64,000 bases of DNA, taken from NCBI RefSeq assembly GCF_900115805.1, contig NZ_FOXU01000002.1, positions 310,001 to 374,000 of the forward strand. The letters run 5' to 3'. The notes beneath the pieces were generated by a model. The model searched no databases and was not told the origin of the DNA. It was given only the letters and a program-made list of their open reading frames with translations. The stretch comes from Psychrobacillus psychrotolerans. Lineage in GTDB: Bacteria; Bacillota; Bacilli; Bacillales_A; Planococcaceae. Below are positions 1 to 7,813 of the stretch, piece by piece (positions within the stretch are counted from its first letter, which is position 1; every line of letters starts with the position of its first letter). A program made the translations under genes and the position numbers.

Positions 1-314
1 AAAAATGTGCTGAGATCATGAAGCAAATGGGTGCAAAAGAAGTTAAAATGACTGGTGATGAAATCGGCGATTACGATATTCGTAACTATCAGTCTACTCA
101 TAATACTGGTGGAGTAATTATGGGTGCTGACCCAGAAACAAGTGCTTTAAACAGTTACCTACAAATGTGGGATTGTGAAAACGTATTCGTACCAGGTGCA
201 AGTGCCTTTGCACAAAACTCAGGATACAACCCAACGAACACTGTTGGCGCATTAGCATATCGTGCTGCAGAAGGTATTGAAAAATACTTGAAAACTGGCG
301 GATCTTTAGTTTAA
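1..314 (+). CDS. GMC family oxidoreductase, C-terminal part (5' end outside window)
   Basis: The reading frame is open from the left edge, so the first ATG at 18 is internal; the codons before it (K-C-A-E-I) align with the matching part of the complete paralogue at 3608-5323. What is visible is the GMC_oxred_C domain: the YQSTHNTGG motif with the catalytic His, and the QNSGYNPTNTVGALAYRAAEG motif that completes the FAD and active site. Family members are FAD-dependent oxidases or dehydrogenases of alcohols and sugars. The C-terminal ~100 residues are clearly closely related to the second copy, and the sequence after the stop is related too, so the two genes look like a duplication. The substrate cannot be read from this fragment. 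Confidence 0.9.
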   Translation, partial: KCAEIMKQMGAKEVKMTGDEIGDYDIRNYQSTHNTGGVIMGADPETSALNSYLQMWDCENVFVPGASAFAQNSGYNPTNTVGALAYRAAEGIEKYLKTGGSLV

Positions 315-395
315 AACTAGACGCTTCTAAATGAACAAATAATATTTGCTTAACTATAACAATTAATTTCTACTCATAGAATTAGCCAACAACTT

Positions 396-439
396 AAAAA
401 CTGCTACCTTCTTTCCATCAAAGAAGGTAGCAGTTTTTT
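396..439. terminator. Rho-independent terminator, bidirectional
   Basis: A perfect 19-bp inverted repeat (arms 396-414 and 420-438, 5-base loop) has A-rich sequence on its left and a T run on its right. It can end the GMC gene on the plus strand and the convergent hydrolase operon on the minus strand. A related hairpin follows the second GMC gene at 5352-5397. Confidence 0.9.
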
Positions 440-492
440 AATATATGGATTCATCCTCAAACTTCCAACTACTCTTTTGATTTCTAAGAAAC

Positions 493-1200
493 TTACACAG
501 TCTTTATAAATACTTCTAATATCTTTGTGTAAATTTCAGGCTGTTCATCATGAACCAAATGCCCTGCAAACGGAACAATTGCAATACGTACATTTGAATT
601 TATCTCAGGATAAATGGATGCACCGATAGTTTCATTCCGCTTTTTCTCCCCTACGATGAATAGTACTGGGAATTCAAATTTTGTTACTGCCTTTACATCT
701 TCAAATGGATACCAGTTTTCATTTTTTCCAAAATGAATGAACTGTCGCCAATCAGATTCATGTAGGTGATCAAAGTAATTAGCGAATTCTTTGTTTTGTA
801 ATAAATTATTTTGCCCATTAACATCTTCCTGATGGATTTCCAACCAGTTGTCCGGCTTTACTGGTGTAACTCCTGAAATAGCTAACGTAATAACCCTTTC
901 TGGAAACATGTGTGCAAATTTAATCGCTACAAGTGCACCCAACGAACACCCTACGAGATGAACAGCAGAAACTTTTAAATAATCCAGCGTTTCCAATAAA
1001 TCCTTTGCAGAATCCTCAAAGAAATTTTGTATATTTTCTGTTTTAGATCGACCATGACCTCTCAAGTCTGGAGAAATCACTTGGTAATTATGGCTAAAAT
1101 ACTCTCTTTGAAACTCAAAATCTAATAATCCAGTTTGCAAACCAGTATGTACAAAAACGATAGGTTTCCCATTACCCATAACATTTGTATGCAATATCAA
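493..1200 (-). CDS. Alpha/beta hydrolase
   Basis: A 235-residue protein with the compact alpha/beta-hydrolase layout. It has an oxyanion-region VHTGL near residue 17, a DLRGHGRS motif at 45-52, the nucleophile elbow G-C-S-L-G with Ser86, and a C-terminal AGHLVHDEQPE with the likely catalytic His214. It has no signal peptide, so it should be cytosolic. The start is a TTG inside the stop region of the upstream phosphatase gene (4-base overlap) and about 5 bases after an AAAGGTGAG ribosome binding site, which implies translational coupling. It is the last gene of a three-gene minus-strand operon. The substrate is unknown; the family includes esterases, lipases and haloperoxidase-like enzymes. 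Confidence 0.87.
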   Translation of the reverse strand: MILHTNVMGNGKPIVFVHTGLQTGLLDFEFQREYFSHNYQVISPDLRGHGRSKTENIQNFFEDSAKDLLETLDYLKVSAVHLVGCSLGALVAIKFAHMFPERVITLAISGVTPVKPDNWLEIHQEDVNGQNNLLQNKEFANYFDHLHESDWRQFIHFGKNENWYPFEDVKAVTKFEFPVLFIVGEKKRNETIGASIYPEINSNVRIAIVPFAGHLVHDEQPEIYTKILEVFIKTV

Positions 1201-1814
1201 TCTATCTCACCTTTTAAATGTTCCTGTTTATTTAGAAACCTAATAATCCTAGCCTTCTCTTTTATTTCTAATAGATGGAGTCCGGTATCACTTGTCGCAA
1301 ACCCAAATTCACTTTCATTAGGCTGCTTTAAAAATGCTTTGATGAATTGAGAGATAAACCCACCATGAGAGACAATTGCCACCCGATTATATCCCTGATA
1401 ATCTTGCATGATTTTGTGAAAAATTCTTTCTGCACGAAAGCGAAACTCTAATTCTGATTCACCCTTTTCAATAGGAATATGTAATGGTCTTCCTGCTAGA
1501 GGTAGTGGATACTTCACCCGAGCTACCTCCTTAGAAAGTCCCGCTAGCACACCATTATTAAATTCCATTAAATCAGTTTCAATGAGCAAGTTGCAGCCGA
1601 CGAATTTTTGTAGTATTTCGGCAGTGCCCTTTGCTCTTAATAAAGGACTTGCTAAGATAATATCAGGTGGTAGATGTTCTGCTACGTATGCCCCCATTGT
1701 ATTTGCTTGCAGCTCCCCTAATTTAGTCAAGGCGAAGTCTGCTCTTCCTTCATGCACTCCCAGTAAATCTGCCTCCGATTGTCCATGTCGTATAATAAGT
1801 AACTCCACCTGCAC
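1197..1814 (-). CDS. Histidine phosphatase family protein
   Basis: A 205-residue protein of the phosphoglycerate-mutase-like histidine phosphatase superfamily. The signature RHGQSE at residues 9-14 contains the phospho-accepting His10. ASPLLRAKGTAE near residue 55 supplies the second Arg, and the VSHGGF motif near 148 supplies the second catalytic His. Such proteins dephosphorylate small metabolites or act as cofactor-dependent mutases; the substrate is not evident here. The GTG at 1814 lies only two bases from the AAAGGGAG site, so the GTG two codons downstream (1808) may be the true start. It sits 9 bases after the PH-domain gene and overlaps the hydrolase gene by 4 bases. Confidence 0.88.
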   Translation of the reverse strand: MQVELLIIRHGQSEADLLGVHEGRADFALTKLGELQANTMGAYVAEHLPPDIILASPLLRAKGTAEILQKFVGCNLLIETDLMEFNNGVLAGLSKEVARVKYPLPLAGRPLHIPIEKGESELEFRFRAERIFHKIMQDYQGYNRVAIVSHGGFISQFIKAFLKQPNESEFGFATSDTGLHLLEIKEKARIIRFLNKQEHLKGEID

Positions 1815-1823
1815 ATCTCCCTT

Positions 1824-2201
1824 TTAACGCATTACATATTCTGCTAATACACTTTGTACCTTATATATATTTAGGGTTTTATTGAATTTCTTTTGTATAG
1901 GAACTGAGCTTCCCGATAACCAAATTTTTAGTTCCGCGTCCAGATCAAAGGTGCCAGCAGTTTCAATTGAAAAATGAACGATACTTCTATATGGAATAGA
2001 ATGATACTCTACCTTTTTTCCACTCATACCTTGTTTATCAATAAGCAATAACCGCTTGTTTGTAAAAACGATTAAATCCCGGATAAGTTTATACGCATGT
2101 TCTACCTTTTCAGAAGAGGCTAGTAAATCCTTTAACTCACTTTCAACCTGGCTATTTTCTATCTCCGACACATTCCCCATTAGCCCATCTAAAAATCCCA
2201 T
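1824..2201 (-). CDS. Bacterial PH-domain protein (bPH_1, YvbH-like)
   Basis: A 125-residue protein that matches my recollection of the bacterial pleckstrin-homology domain family PF08000. The pattern includes FTNKRLLLIDKQG, a GKKVEYHSIPY strand, a HFSIETAGTFDLDAEL segment and a final helix. Members are small cytosolic proteins of unknown role, found across Bacillales. The ATG start is preceded by a GGGGGAAT-type site. It is the first gene of the operon with the histidine phosphatase and the alpha/beta hydrolase. No biochemical function can be assigned from the sequence. Confidence 0.8.
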   Translation of the reverse strand: MGFLDGLMGNVSEIENSQVESELKDLLASSEKVEHAYKLIRDLIVFTNKRLLLIDKQGMSGKKVEYHSIPYRSIVHFSIETAGTFDLDAELKIWLSGSSVPIQKKFNKTLNIYKVQSVLAEYVMR

Positions 2202-2480
2202 CTCTATTCCCCCTAATACATTTTAGTAACTATTCCATAGTTGTATCCCAATCTCCTGCTAGGATATGAAAAAAGCCTACTCCCAATTACAATATATTGA
2301 TATCGCATAGGAACATTTTTATTATCTGAATATTTTTTTATTTAATTTTTGCAAATATTATCTAGAAACCAAGATAAAAATAGGATACACTGAGTACGAT
2401 TTGTTTTGTATTATTACTCTTTAATAATTAGTATAAATAAAATTTACTAAACAAATAGTATAAGTCAAAGGAGAAATAAA

Positions 2481-2738
2481 GTGACGCAATATAATTTGGA
2501 AGAATTAAAAATTTTGAATCAAGTATTATTGGCATTATTTATAGTAGCTGATTTTGCTCTAGCTCTTTTCTTCTATAATAGTGCATTCCCATGGTTTGCT
2601 TTAGTAGGCTCGGGTCTTGGTCTAGCCATTATCGTTCTTTGTTGGACAGGAAAACAACATTTGTACTTTATAAGCTCTTTAATTGTATTTACTGTACTGT
2701 TTTCTATCGTCTATAACTGGCATTCCATTATCCATTAA
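2481..2738 (+). CDS. Small integral membrane protein, unknown function
   Basis: An 85-residue protein that starts with GTG after an AAAGGAG site 7 bases upstream. After a short charged N-terminus there are three hydrophobic stretches (about residues 15-32, 37-55 and 60-78), so it is probably a three-helix membrane protein. It lies 61 bases before the Tat-exported subunit-3-like gene and may be co-transcribed with it and with the GMC oxidoreductase, where it could act as a small membrane partner. That role is inference from position only. I do not recognise the family. Confidence 0.6.
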   Translation: MTQYNLEELKILNQVLLALFIVADFALALFFYNSAFPWFALVGSGLGLAIIVLCWTGKQHLYFISSLIVFTVLFSIVYNWHSIIH

Positions 2739-2799
2739 TTTTTTTGCATAAATATTTACCTAGTTAAAATTCTCAACTACTTATATAGGAGGTTATATT

Positions 2800-3561
2800 A
2801 TGACTGAACAGAAAAAAAATACACCTGTTTTAGACAAACGTTCATCGAGACGTACTTTCATCAAAAACTCAGGTTTAACAGTTGGTGGAGTCGTTTTAGG
2901 GGGAGCCCTAGGGAGTCTTCTCCTAAAGGATGGAAAGACTACAACGAATGAAACAAATGTGCACTCAAGTACTGCTCCTTCTAATCCAAATGTTGCTTTA
3001 ATGTACTTTACACCCGAACAATATCGTATAACGGAAGCTGCTTCTGAGAGAATTTTCCCGAAAGATGAAAACGGTCCTGGTGCAAAAGAATTACTTGTTG
3101 CCTACTATATTGACCATCAACTTTCAGGTGCTTGGGGCATGGGATCAAAAGAATATACATCTGGACCATTCTTCCCTGGAGAAGATACCCAAGGTTATCA
3201 AGGTCGCCAAAATCGTCAACAAATCTTTGAAATTGGTTTAAAAGGAATCCAAGATCACAGCTTAAAAACATATGATAAATCTTTCATAGAACTTTCGGAA
3301 GATGAACAAGACGCAATATTAACCGAGTTCGCTGATGGAAATGTGGAGCTTAAAGGTGTATCCTCTGCTCATTTCTTTGGTGTCCTAAGAACAGCAACAA
3401 TTGAAGGCGCTTACGCTGATCCTCTATATGGTGGTAATGCAAATATGGAAGGCTGGAAGATGAAGAATTTCCCAGGACATCAGATGAGCTTCCTGGATAT
3501 TATTGAAAAAGAATTTACGAAGATTGAACCGATGGCGTTAAATTCTCAGCACAAACATTAA
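2800..3561 (+). CDS. Gluconate 2-dehydrogenase subunit 3 family protein (Tat-exported)
   Basis: A 253-residue protein with a twin-arginine signal: SSRRTFIK at about residues 15-22, then a Gly/Leu-rich hydrophobic segment to about residue 43. The body fits the gluconate_2-dh3 family, the small subunit that accompanies GMC-type membrane dehydrogenases and is thought to be needed for their export or maturation. It begins after a strong AGGAGG site and sits 46 bases before the GMC gene, the usual arrangement. The flavoprotein itself has no Tat signal, so it could be carried across the membrane by this partner, as known for related dehydrogenases. No cytochrome c subunit gene is nearby. Confidence 0.88.
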   Translation: MTEQKKNTPVLDKRSSRRTFIKNSGLTVGGVVLGGALGSLLLKDGKTTTNETNVHSSTAPSNPNVALMYFTPEQYRITEAASERIFPKDENGPGAKELLVAYYIDHQLSGAWGMGSKEYTSGPFFPGEDTQGYQGRQNRQQIFEIGLKGIQDHSLKTYDKSFIELSEDEQDAILTEFADGNVELKGVSSAHFFGVLRTATIEGAYADPLYGGNANMEGWKMKNFPGHQMSFLDIIEKEFTKIEPMALNSQHKH

Positions 3562-3607
3562 TAGAATCATAGCTATATAGAAATTGACGATTGAGGGGGA
3601 AATAATA

Positions 3608-5323
3608 ATGGTAACAAAATTACCTAAAGTAGATGTTGTCACAATAGGTGTTGGTTGGTCCGCTGGTATCATCGCGGCTGAGCTGACAAAACAAGGTAAA
3701 AAGGTTGTTGGATTAGAGCGCGGTAAAGAGAGAAAAACAGAAGATTATTTTATGGCCCATGATGAGCTTAGATATGCAGTTCGACATGAAATGATGCAAG
3801 ATCTTTCAAAAGAAACAATTACTTTCCGTAATAACGACAAAATGCGCTCTCTTCCTATGAGATCTTATGGTTCATTTTTACTCGGTGTTGGTGTTGGTGG
3901 TTCTGGTGCCCACTGGAACGGTCAAAACTTCCGTTTCCTTCCATATGATTTTGAACTGCGTAGTAAAACAATTGAAAAATATGGTTTAGATAAAATACCT
4001 GCTGATATGACTATCCAAGACTGGGGTATTACATATGATGAGATTGAACCTTATTATGATCAATACGAAAAAATGGCAGGTATTTCTGGCGAAGACAATC
4101 CACTAGGTGGAAGACGCTCTAACCCATTCCCTACTCCGGCGATGAAAAAAACAGAGGCAATGCGCTTATTTGATGAGGCTACAAAAAAAATGGGTTATCA
4201 TCCGTATGTGCAACCTTCTGCCAATCTATCGGAAAATTATACAAACCCAGATGGAATTTCTCGAGTTGCTTGCCAATATTGTGGATTTTGTGAGCGTTTT
4301 GGCTGTGAATATGGTGCCAAAGCAGAGCCTGGTGTAACTGTACTGCCAGTTGCAAAAGCTACTGGGAACTTTGAAGTTCGTCCACATTCTGAAGTACGTC
4401 GTATTTTATACTCAAACGGAAAAGCTACCGGAGTTCTTTACACAGATTTAACTACTGGGGAAGAATTTGAACAATCAGCTGATGTTGTCGTATTATCAGG
4501 ATATGTATTTACAAACGTTCGTCTTCTATTACTTTCTGGAATTGGAAGACCTTATGACCCAACTACTGGTACTGGCGTTATTGGGAAAAACTATGCCTAT
4601 CAAATTCGTAAAGGTAGAGCAACTGGATTCTTCGATGATCATAAATTCAACAACTTTGCTGGTGCCGGCGGTTTAGGTATGATTATTGATGATTTTAACG
4701 GAGATAACTTTGATCACACTGATTTAGATTTTATTCACGGTGGGATGATTATCCTTGGTCAAACAGGACAAAGACCTATCGCTAACAACCAAGTTCCATC
4801 TGGCACAAAATCTTGGGGTAAAGATTTTAAAGATGCTTCCCTAAAATATACAAATGCTTCCTTAACGGTAAGTGGTGAGGGTGCTTCGATGGCTTATAAG
4901 CAACATTTCCTAGACTTAGACCCTACTTATAACGATGCATTTGGAGATCCATTAGTTCGAATCACTTTTGACTTCGAAGAACAAGATCGTCAATTGACGA
5001 AGTACTTGGCTGAAAAGTGTGAAGGAATTCTGAAAGAAATGGGTGCGAATCATGTGGATGTTAGTGGAGATCTAGGGCCTTACAATGTAGCTGAATATCA
5101 ATCCACTCATAATACTGGTGGTGTAATTATGGGTGCGGATCCTGAGACGTCTGCAGTCAACAACTACTCACAAATGTGGGATGTTGAAAATCTATTTGTT
5201 GTAGGGGCTTCTTCATTCCCGCAAAATGCTGGATACAACCCAACTGGTACTGTAGGTGCATTATCTTACCGTGCGGCTGAAGGTATTCTTAAGTATATGG
5301 AAAAAGGCGGATCGTTAATTTAG
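3608..5323 (+). CDS. GMC family oxidoreductase (gluconate/sugar dehydrogenase flavoprotein-like)
   Basis: A 571-residue FAD enzyme. An upstream TTG at 3584 is open in frame, but GAGGGGGA at 3592-3600 places the start at the ATG at 3608. The N-terminal Rossmann motif is GVGWSAG near residue 14, and a GVGGSGAHWNG segment near 100 binds FAD. The C-terminal domain carries YQSTHNTGG (catalytic His) and QNAGYNPTGTVGAL. A Cys cluster, C-x2-C-x2-C-x4-C at about residues 222-232, could hold an iron-sulfur cluster, as reported for bacterial FAD-glucose dehydrogenases; this is inference. It is paired with the Tat-exported subunit 3 just upstream. The substrate is probably a sugar or sugar acid but is unproven. 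Confidence 0.9.
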   Translation: MVTKLPKVDVVTIGVGWSAGIIAAELTKQGKKVVGLERGKERKTEDYFMAHDELRYAVRHEMMQDLSKETITFRNNDKMRSLPMRSYGSFLLGVGVGGSGAHWNGQNFRFLPYDFELRSKTIEKYGLDKIPADMTIQDWGITYDEIEPYYDQYEKMAGISGEDNPLGGRRSNPFPTPAMKKTEAMRLFDEATKKMGYHPYVQPSANLSENYTNPDGISRVACQYCGFCERFGCEYGAKAEPGVTVLPVAKATGNFEVRPHSEVRRILYSNGKATGVLYTDLTTGEEFEQSADVVVLSGYVFTNVRLLLLSGIGRPYDPTTGTGVIGKNYAYQIRKGRATGFFDDHKFNNFAGAGGLGMIIDDFNGDNFDHTDLDFIHGGMIILGQTGQRPIANNQVPSGTKSWGKDFKDASLKYTNASLTVSGEGASMAYKQHFLDLDPTYNDAFGDPLVRITFDFEEQDRQLTKYLAEKCEGILKEMGANHVDVSGDLGPYNVAEYQSTHNTGGVIMGADPETSAVNNYSQMWDVENLFVVGASSFPQNAGYNPTGTVGALSYRAAEGILKYMEKGGSLI

Positions 5324-5351
5324 TATTAATTTCATAGAATTAGTCAACAAC

Positions 5352-5397
5352 AAAAAGCTACTCACTTCTTTCTATTAAAGAAGTGAGTAGCTTTTTT
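5352..5397 (+). terminator. Rho-independent terminator after GMC gene
   Basis: A perfect stem (arms 5352-5371 and 5377-5396, 5-base loop) followed by TTTTTT ends transcription 29 bases after the GMC stop codon. The preceding bases, which include catagaattag and caacaa, match the region before the terminator at 396-439. Confidence 0.9.
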
Positions 5398-5431
5398 CTT
5401 ACTAACCCCCAATTTTAGGAGGGTATTTAAA

Positions 5432-5467
5432 AAATAACGGAGAAACTATTTCGTTTCTCCGTTATTT
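5432..5467 (-). terminator. Rho-independent terminator for the cstA-like gene
   Basis: A 15-bp perfect inverted repeat (5432-5446 and 5453-5467) with a 6-base loop. On the minus strand it is followed by a T run, 24 bases after the transporter stop codon. Confidence 0.88.
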
Positions 5468-5490
5468 AGTTCATGCAAGCCTATTTACTG

Positions 5491-6933
5491 TTATTCAGTC
5501 ACATTATCCACTACTACATCCGTTTCAATCTGGTTTGCTCTATTATTTTTTGCTTTAATAAAGAACATGATTGTCAAAATAATTGTTAATACTATTCCAA
5601 TATAGAAGGATAGTTCCAAGTCTAACCTAAATCCAATCTTTGCGTTTAAGATATAGACAAAAACCATATAAGTGATAAACAGTGCTGGTATTAGCGACAC
5701 AATGTAGTTCTTTCCTTTAATGAACAAATACATTGTCGCAATCCATAAGGCGATTGCCGCTGTTGCTTGGTTTGCCCAAGAGAAATATCTCCACAAGATG
5801 TTGAAATCAATTTGCGTTAACATCGCCGATATAGCAAACAATGGAACAGCAATCATCAAACGTTTCGCCACTTTTTTCTGATCAATTTTCAAATAATCTG
5901 CAATGATTGAACGTGCAGCACGGAACGCTGTGTCACCTGATGTAATTGGTAGTACAACAGCACCCAGTACCGCAATTGTTCCACCAATAGCTCCTAATAA
6001 AGTCATGGATACTTCATTAACTACTGCAGAAGGTGTCCCTGTTGCGATAAATTCACTTAATGTTTGTCCGTCTAGCATACTCATTGCCGCTGCAGCCCAG
6101 ATCATCGCTATGACTGCTTCCGTAATCATCATGCCATAGAATACATAACGACCTTGTGATTCTTTTTCGACAGTTCTCGAAATAATTGGTGATTGTGTCG
6201 CATGAAAGCCAGAAAGTGCACCACAAGTAATCGTAAAGAACAGAATCGGGAAAATTGGTACATTATCTGGGTGCATGTTTGTTAACGACAATTCTGGAAT
6301 TGTATAATCAGAGACTAGTAAAGCAACTCCAACCCCCACGGTACCAATCAGTAGTACTGCGCCAAAGTATGGGTACAGTCTCCCGATAATTTTATCTATT
6401 GGAAGAATTGTAGATAAGAAATAATAAATAAAAATAACAACAATCAATATCCATAATGCTACTTTACCATCCATTAATAGCGCTAATAAAGAGGCAGGTG
6501 TCGTTACAAATACTGTCCCGACTAATAAAAGAAGCAGTAATGCGAAAACGTTTACAATATGTTTCGAAACGTTACCTAAGAACTTTCCAGCTAACTCTGG
6601 AATATGTGCACCTTTGTTTCGAATGGAGATCATACCCGTTAAATAGTCGTGTACAGCCCCTGCAAAAATGGCTCCTAAAACAATCCATAAGAAGGCGACT
6701 GGTCCGAATAACGCACCCATAATTGGTCCAAATATTGGACCTGTTCCTGCTATATTTAGCAGCTGGATGAGCGCATTTTTTTGTTTATTCATCGGTACGA
6801 AGTCAACGCCGTCTGCATTTGCATATGCAGGTGTTTTTCGAGCATCTGTAGGATCAAAAATCTTTTCAATGAATTTCCCATAAGTAAAATACGCGACAAT
6901 TAATAGTGCAATTGCACAAAAAAATGTAATCAT
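5491..6933 (-). CDS. CstA-family carbon starvation transporter, probable pyruvate/peptide importer
   Basis: A 480-residue polytopic membrane protein of the CstA family. The N-terminal helix is followed by the conserved region with QLLNIAGTGPIFGPIMGALFGP, and then SGFHATQSPIISRT and ITSGDTAFRAARSIIAD. About 12-13 hydrophobic segments are visible. It belongs to the shorter class, below the ~600-700 residues of classical CstA. Known members import peptides (CstA) or pyruvate (BtsT/YjiY in E. coli, controlled by the LytS/LytT-like pair BtsS/BtsR). Here a LytS/LytT pair is immediately upstream in the same orientation, so a pyruvate-type transporter is the best guess. The ATG follows an AGGAGGG site. 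Confidence 0.88.
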   Translation of the reverse strand: MITFFCAIALLIVAYFTYGKFIEKIFDPTDARKTPAYANADGVDFVPMNKQKNALIQLLNIAGTGPIFGPIMGALFGPVAFLWIVLGAIFAGAVHDYLTGMISIRNKGAHIPELAGKFLGNVSKHIVNVFALLLLLLVGTVFVTTPASLLALLMDGKVALWILIVVIFIYYFLSTILPIDKIIGRLYPYFGAVLLIGTVGVGVALLVSDYTIPELSLTNMHPDNVPIFPILFFTITCGALSGFHATQSPIISRTVEKESQGRYVFYGMMITEAVIAMIWAAAAMSMLDGQTLSEFIATGTPSAVVNEVSMTLLGAIGGTIAVLGAVVLPITSGDTAFRAARSIIADYLKIDQKKVAKRLMIAVPLFAISAMLTQIDFNILWRYFSWANQATAAIALWIATMYLFIKGKNYIVSLIPALFITYMVFVYILNAKIGFRLDLELSFYIGIVLTIILTIMFFIKAKNNRANQIETDVVVDNVTE

Positions 6934-6984
6934 GTGAGCCCTCCTATTTCCTTCTATTTCTGAATTTAGTTTTTCTTGCGATAA

Positions 6985-7013
6985 GGTATATTTAGTTTAT
7001 GGCAAATTTTCAA
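6985..7013 (-). promoter_or_regulatory. Putative sigma-A promoter of the cstA-like gene
   Basis: Reading the minus strand, TTGAAA (7013-7008) and TATACC (6990-6985) are separated by 17 bases. The box lies about 50 bases before the CstA-family start and about 20 bases downstream of the direct repeat at 7034-7063. Both hexamers are only moderate matches, which suits an activator-dependent promoter. Confidence 0.5.
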
Positions 7014-7033
7014 AAATAGGAGTATTTCGGTGC

Positions 7034-7063
7034 AACATGCAAGTTTAAGAGTTTAACATGCAA
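7034..7063 (-). promoter_or_regulatory. Probable LytTR regulator binding site (9-bp direct repeat, 12-bp spacer)
   Basis: AACATGCAA occurs exactly at 7034-7042 and again at 7055-7063, 21 bases apart start to start, so both face the same side of the helix. A pair of 9-bp direct repeats with a 12-base spacer is the architecture bound by LytTR-domain regulators such as AgrA. It lies between the response-regulator gene and the transporter gene. That this regulator is the one that binds is inference. Confidence 0.6.
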
Positions 7064-7084
7064 ATAGTGAGAGATAACACGTTA

Positions 7085-7813
7085 TTACAGTTCTAAACGC
7101 TGGCGTAATTCTTTAACGTAATTCCTACTGACAGAAAGCTTCTGTTCTAATCCTTCCAACTCTAGCTGATACGCACCATTAAACCACGGTGTTAAGCGGC
7201 TGACGTATTTCAAATTAACGAGATATCCTTTATGAATTCGAAAAAATGAAAATGGTACTAAACGACTTTCAAGCTCTTTCAAAGTTGTCCGCACATCATA
7301 TCCATCGGTTTGCGTAATAATTTTCGTTACTTTGTCATCTCGATAGATATACAAAATATTCTGCGGTAGAATATAATCGATGTCACCGCCAGTTTCTATC
7401 GCCAATTTCCCAAGCTTCTCCATACTGTCAGCCGTTGGTGCGGGAGATAACGTCTTTTCTATTCGCTCTATCGTTTGCTCTAGTAGTCTTTCATCGTACG
7501 GTTTCAATAAATAATCGACGGCATTAATCCGAAAGGCCTCTGCCGCAAATTGTGGATAAGCCGTTGCAAAAATGATGAGTGGCACTTTTTTAAACCCCGA
7601 CAAGGTTTTAGCTACTTCTATTCCATTCATTTTAGGCATCTCGACATCTAGAAAAACAACATCCGGATGGATCTGTAATGCCTTTAAAATTGCAGCCTCT
7701 CCACTCTCTGCCTCCCCTACCACTTGAACTCTTGGAAACTTACCTAGTAAATACGTTAATTCCTCTCGTGCATAGCGTTCATCATCTACAACCAATATAG
7801 TAATCGATCCCAT
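7085..7813 (-). CDS. LytTR-family response regulator
   Basis: A 242-residue two-component regulator. The receiver domain (about 1-120) has the acidic pair Asp10-Asp11, the phospho-acceptor Asp56 in FLDVEMP, the Thr in ATAYPQ and the Lys in LLKPYD. The C-terminal LytTR DNA-binding domain (about 140-242) shows [15 protein letters not shown] and a final [12 protein letters not shown] helix. Its ATG overlaps the stop of the sensor-kinase gene by one base (TGATG), so the pair is translationally coupled. It probably controls the adjacent CstA-family gene through the direct repeat in the intergenic region. Related pairs (BtsSR, LytSR) respond to pyruvate. Confidence 0.92.
   Translation of the reverse strand: MGSITILVVDDERYAREELTYLLGKFPRVQVVGEAESGEAAILKALQIHPDVVFLDVEMPKMNGIEVAKTLSGFKKVPLIIFATAYPQFAAEAFRINAVDYLLKPYDERLLEQTIERIEKTLSPAPTADSMEKLGKLAIETGGDIDYILPQNILYIYRDDKVTKIITQTDGYDVRTTLKELESRLVPFSFFRIHKGYLVNLKYVSRLTPWFNGAYQLELEGLEQKLSVSRNYVKELRQRLEL

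Noticed and set aside
3584-3607. Upstream TTG start for the GMC gene
   Set aside because: No ribosome site precedes it, while GAGGGGGA is placed properly for the ATG at 3608.
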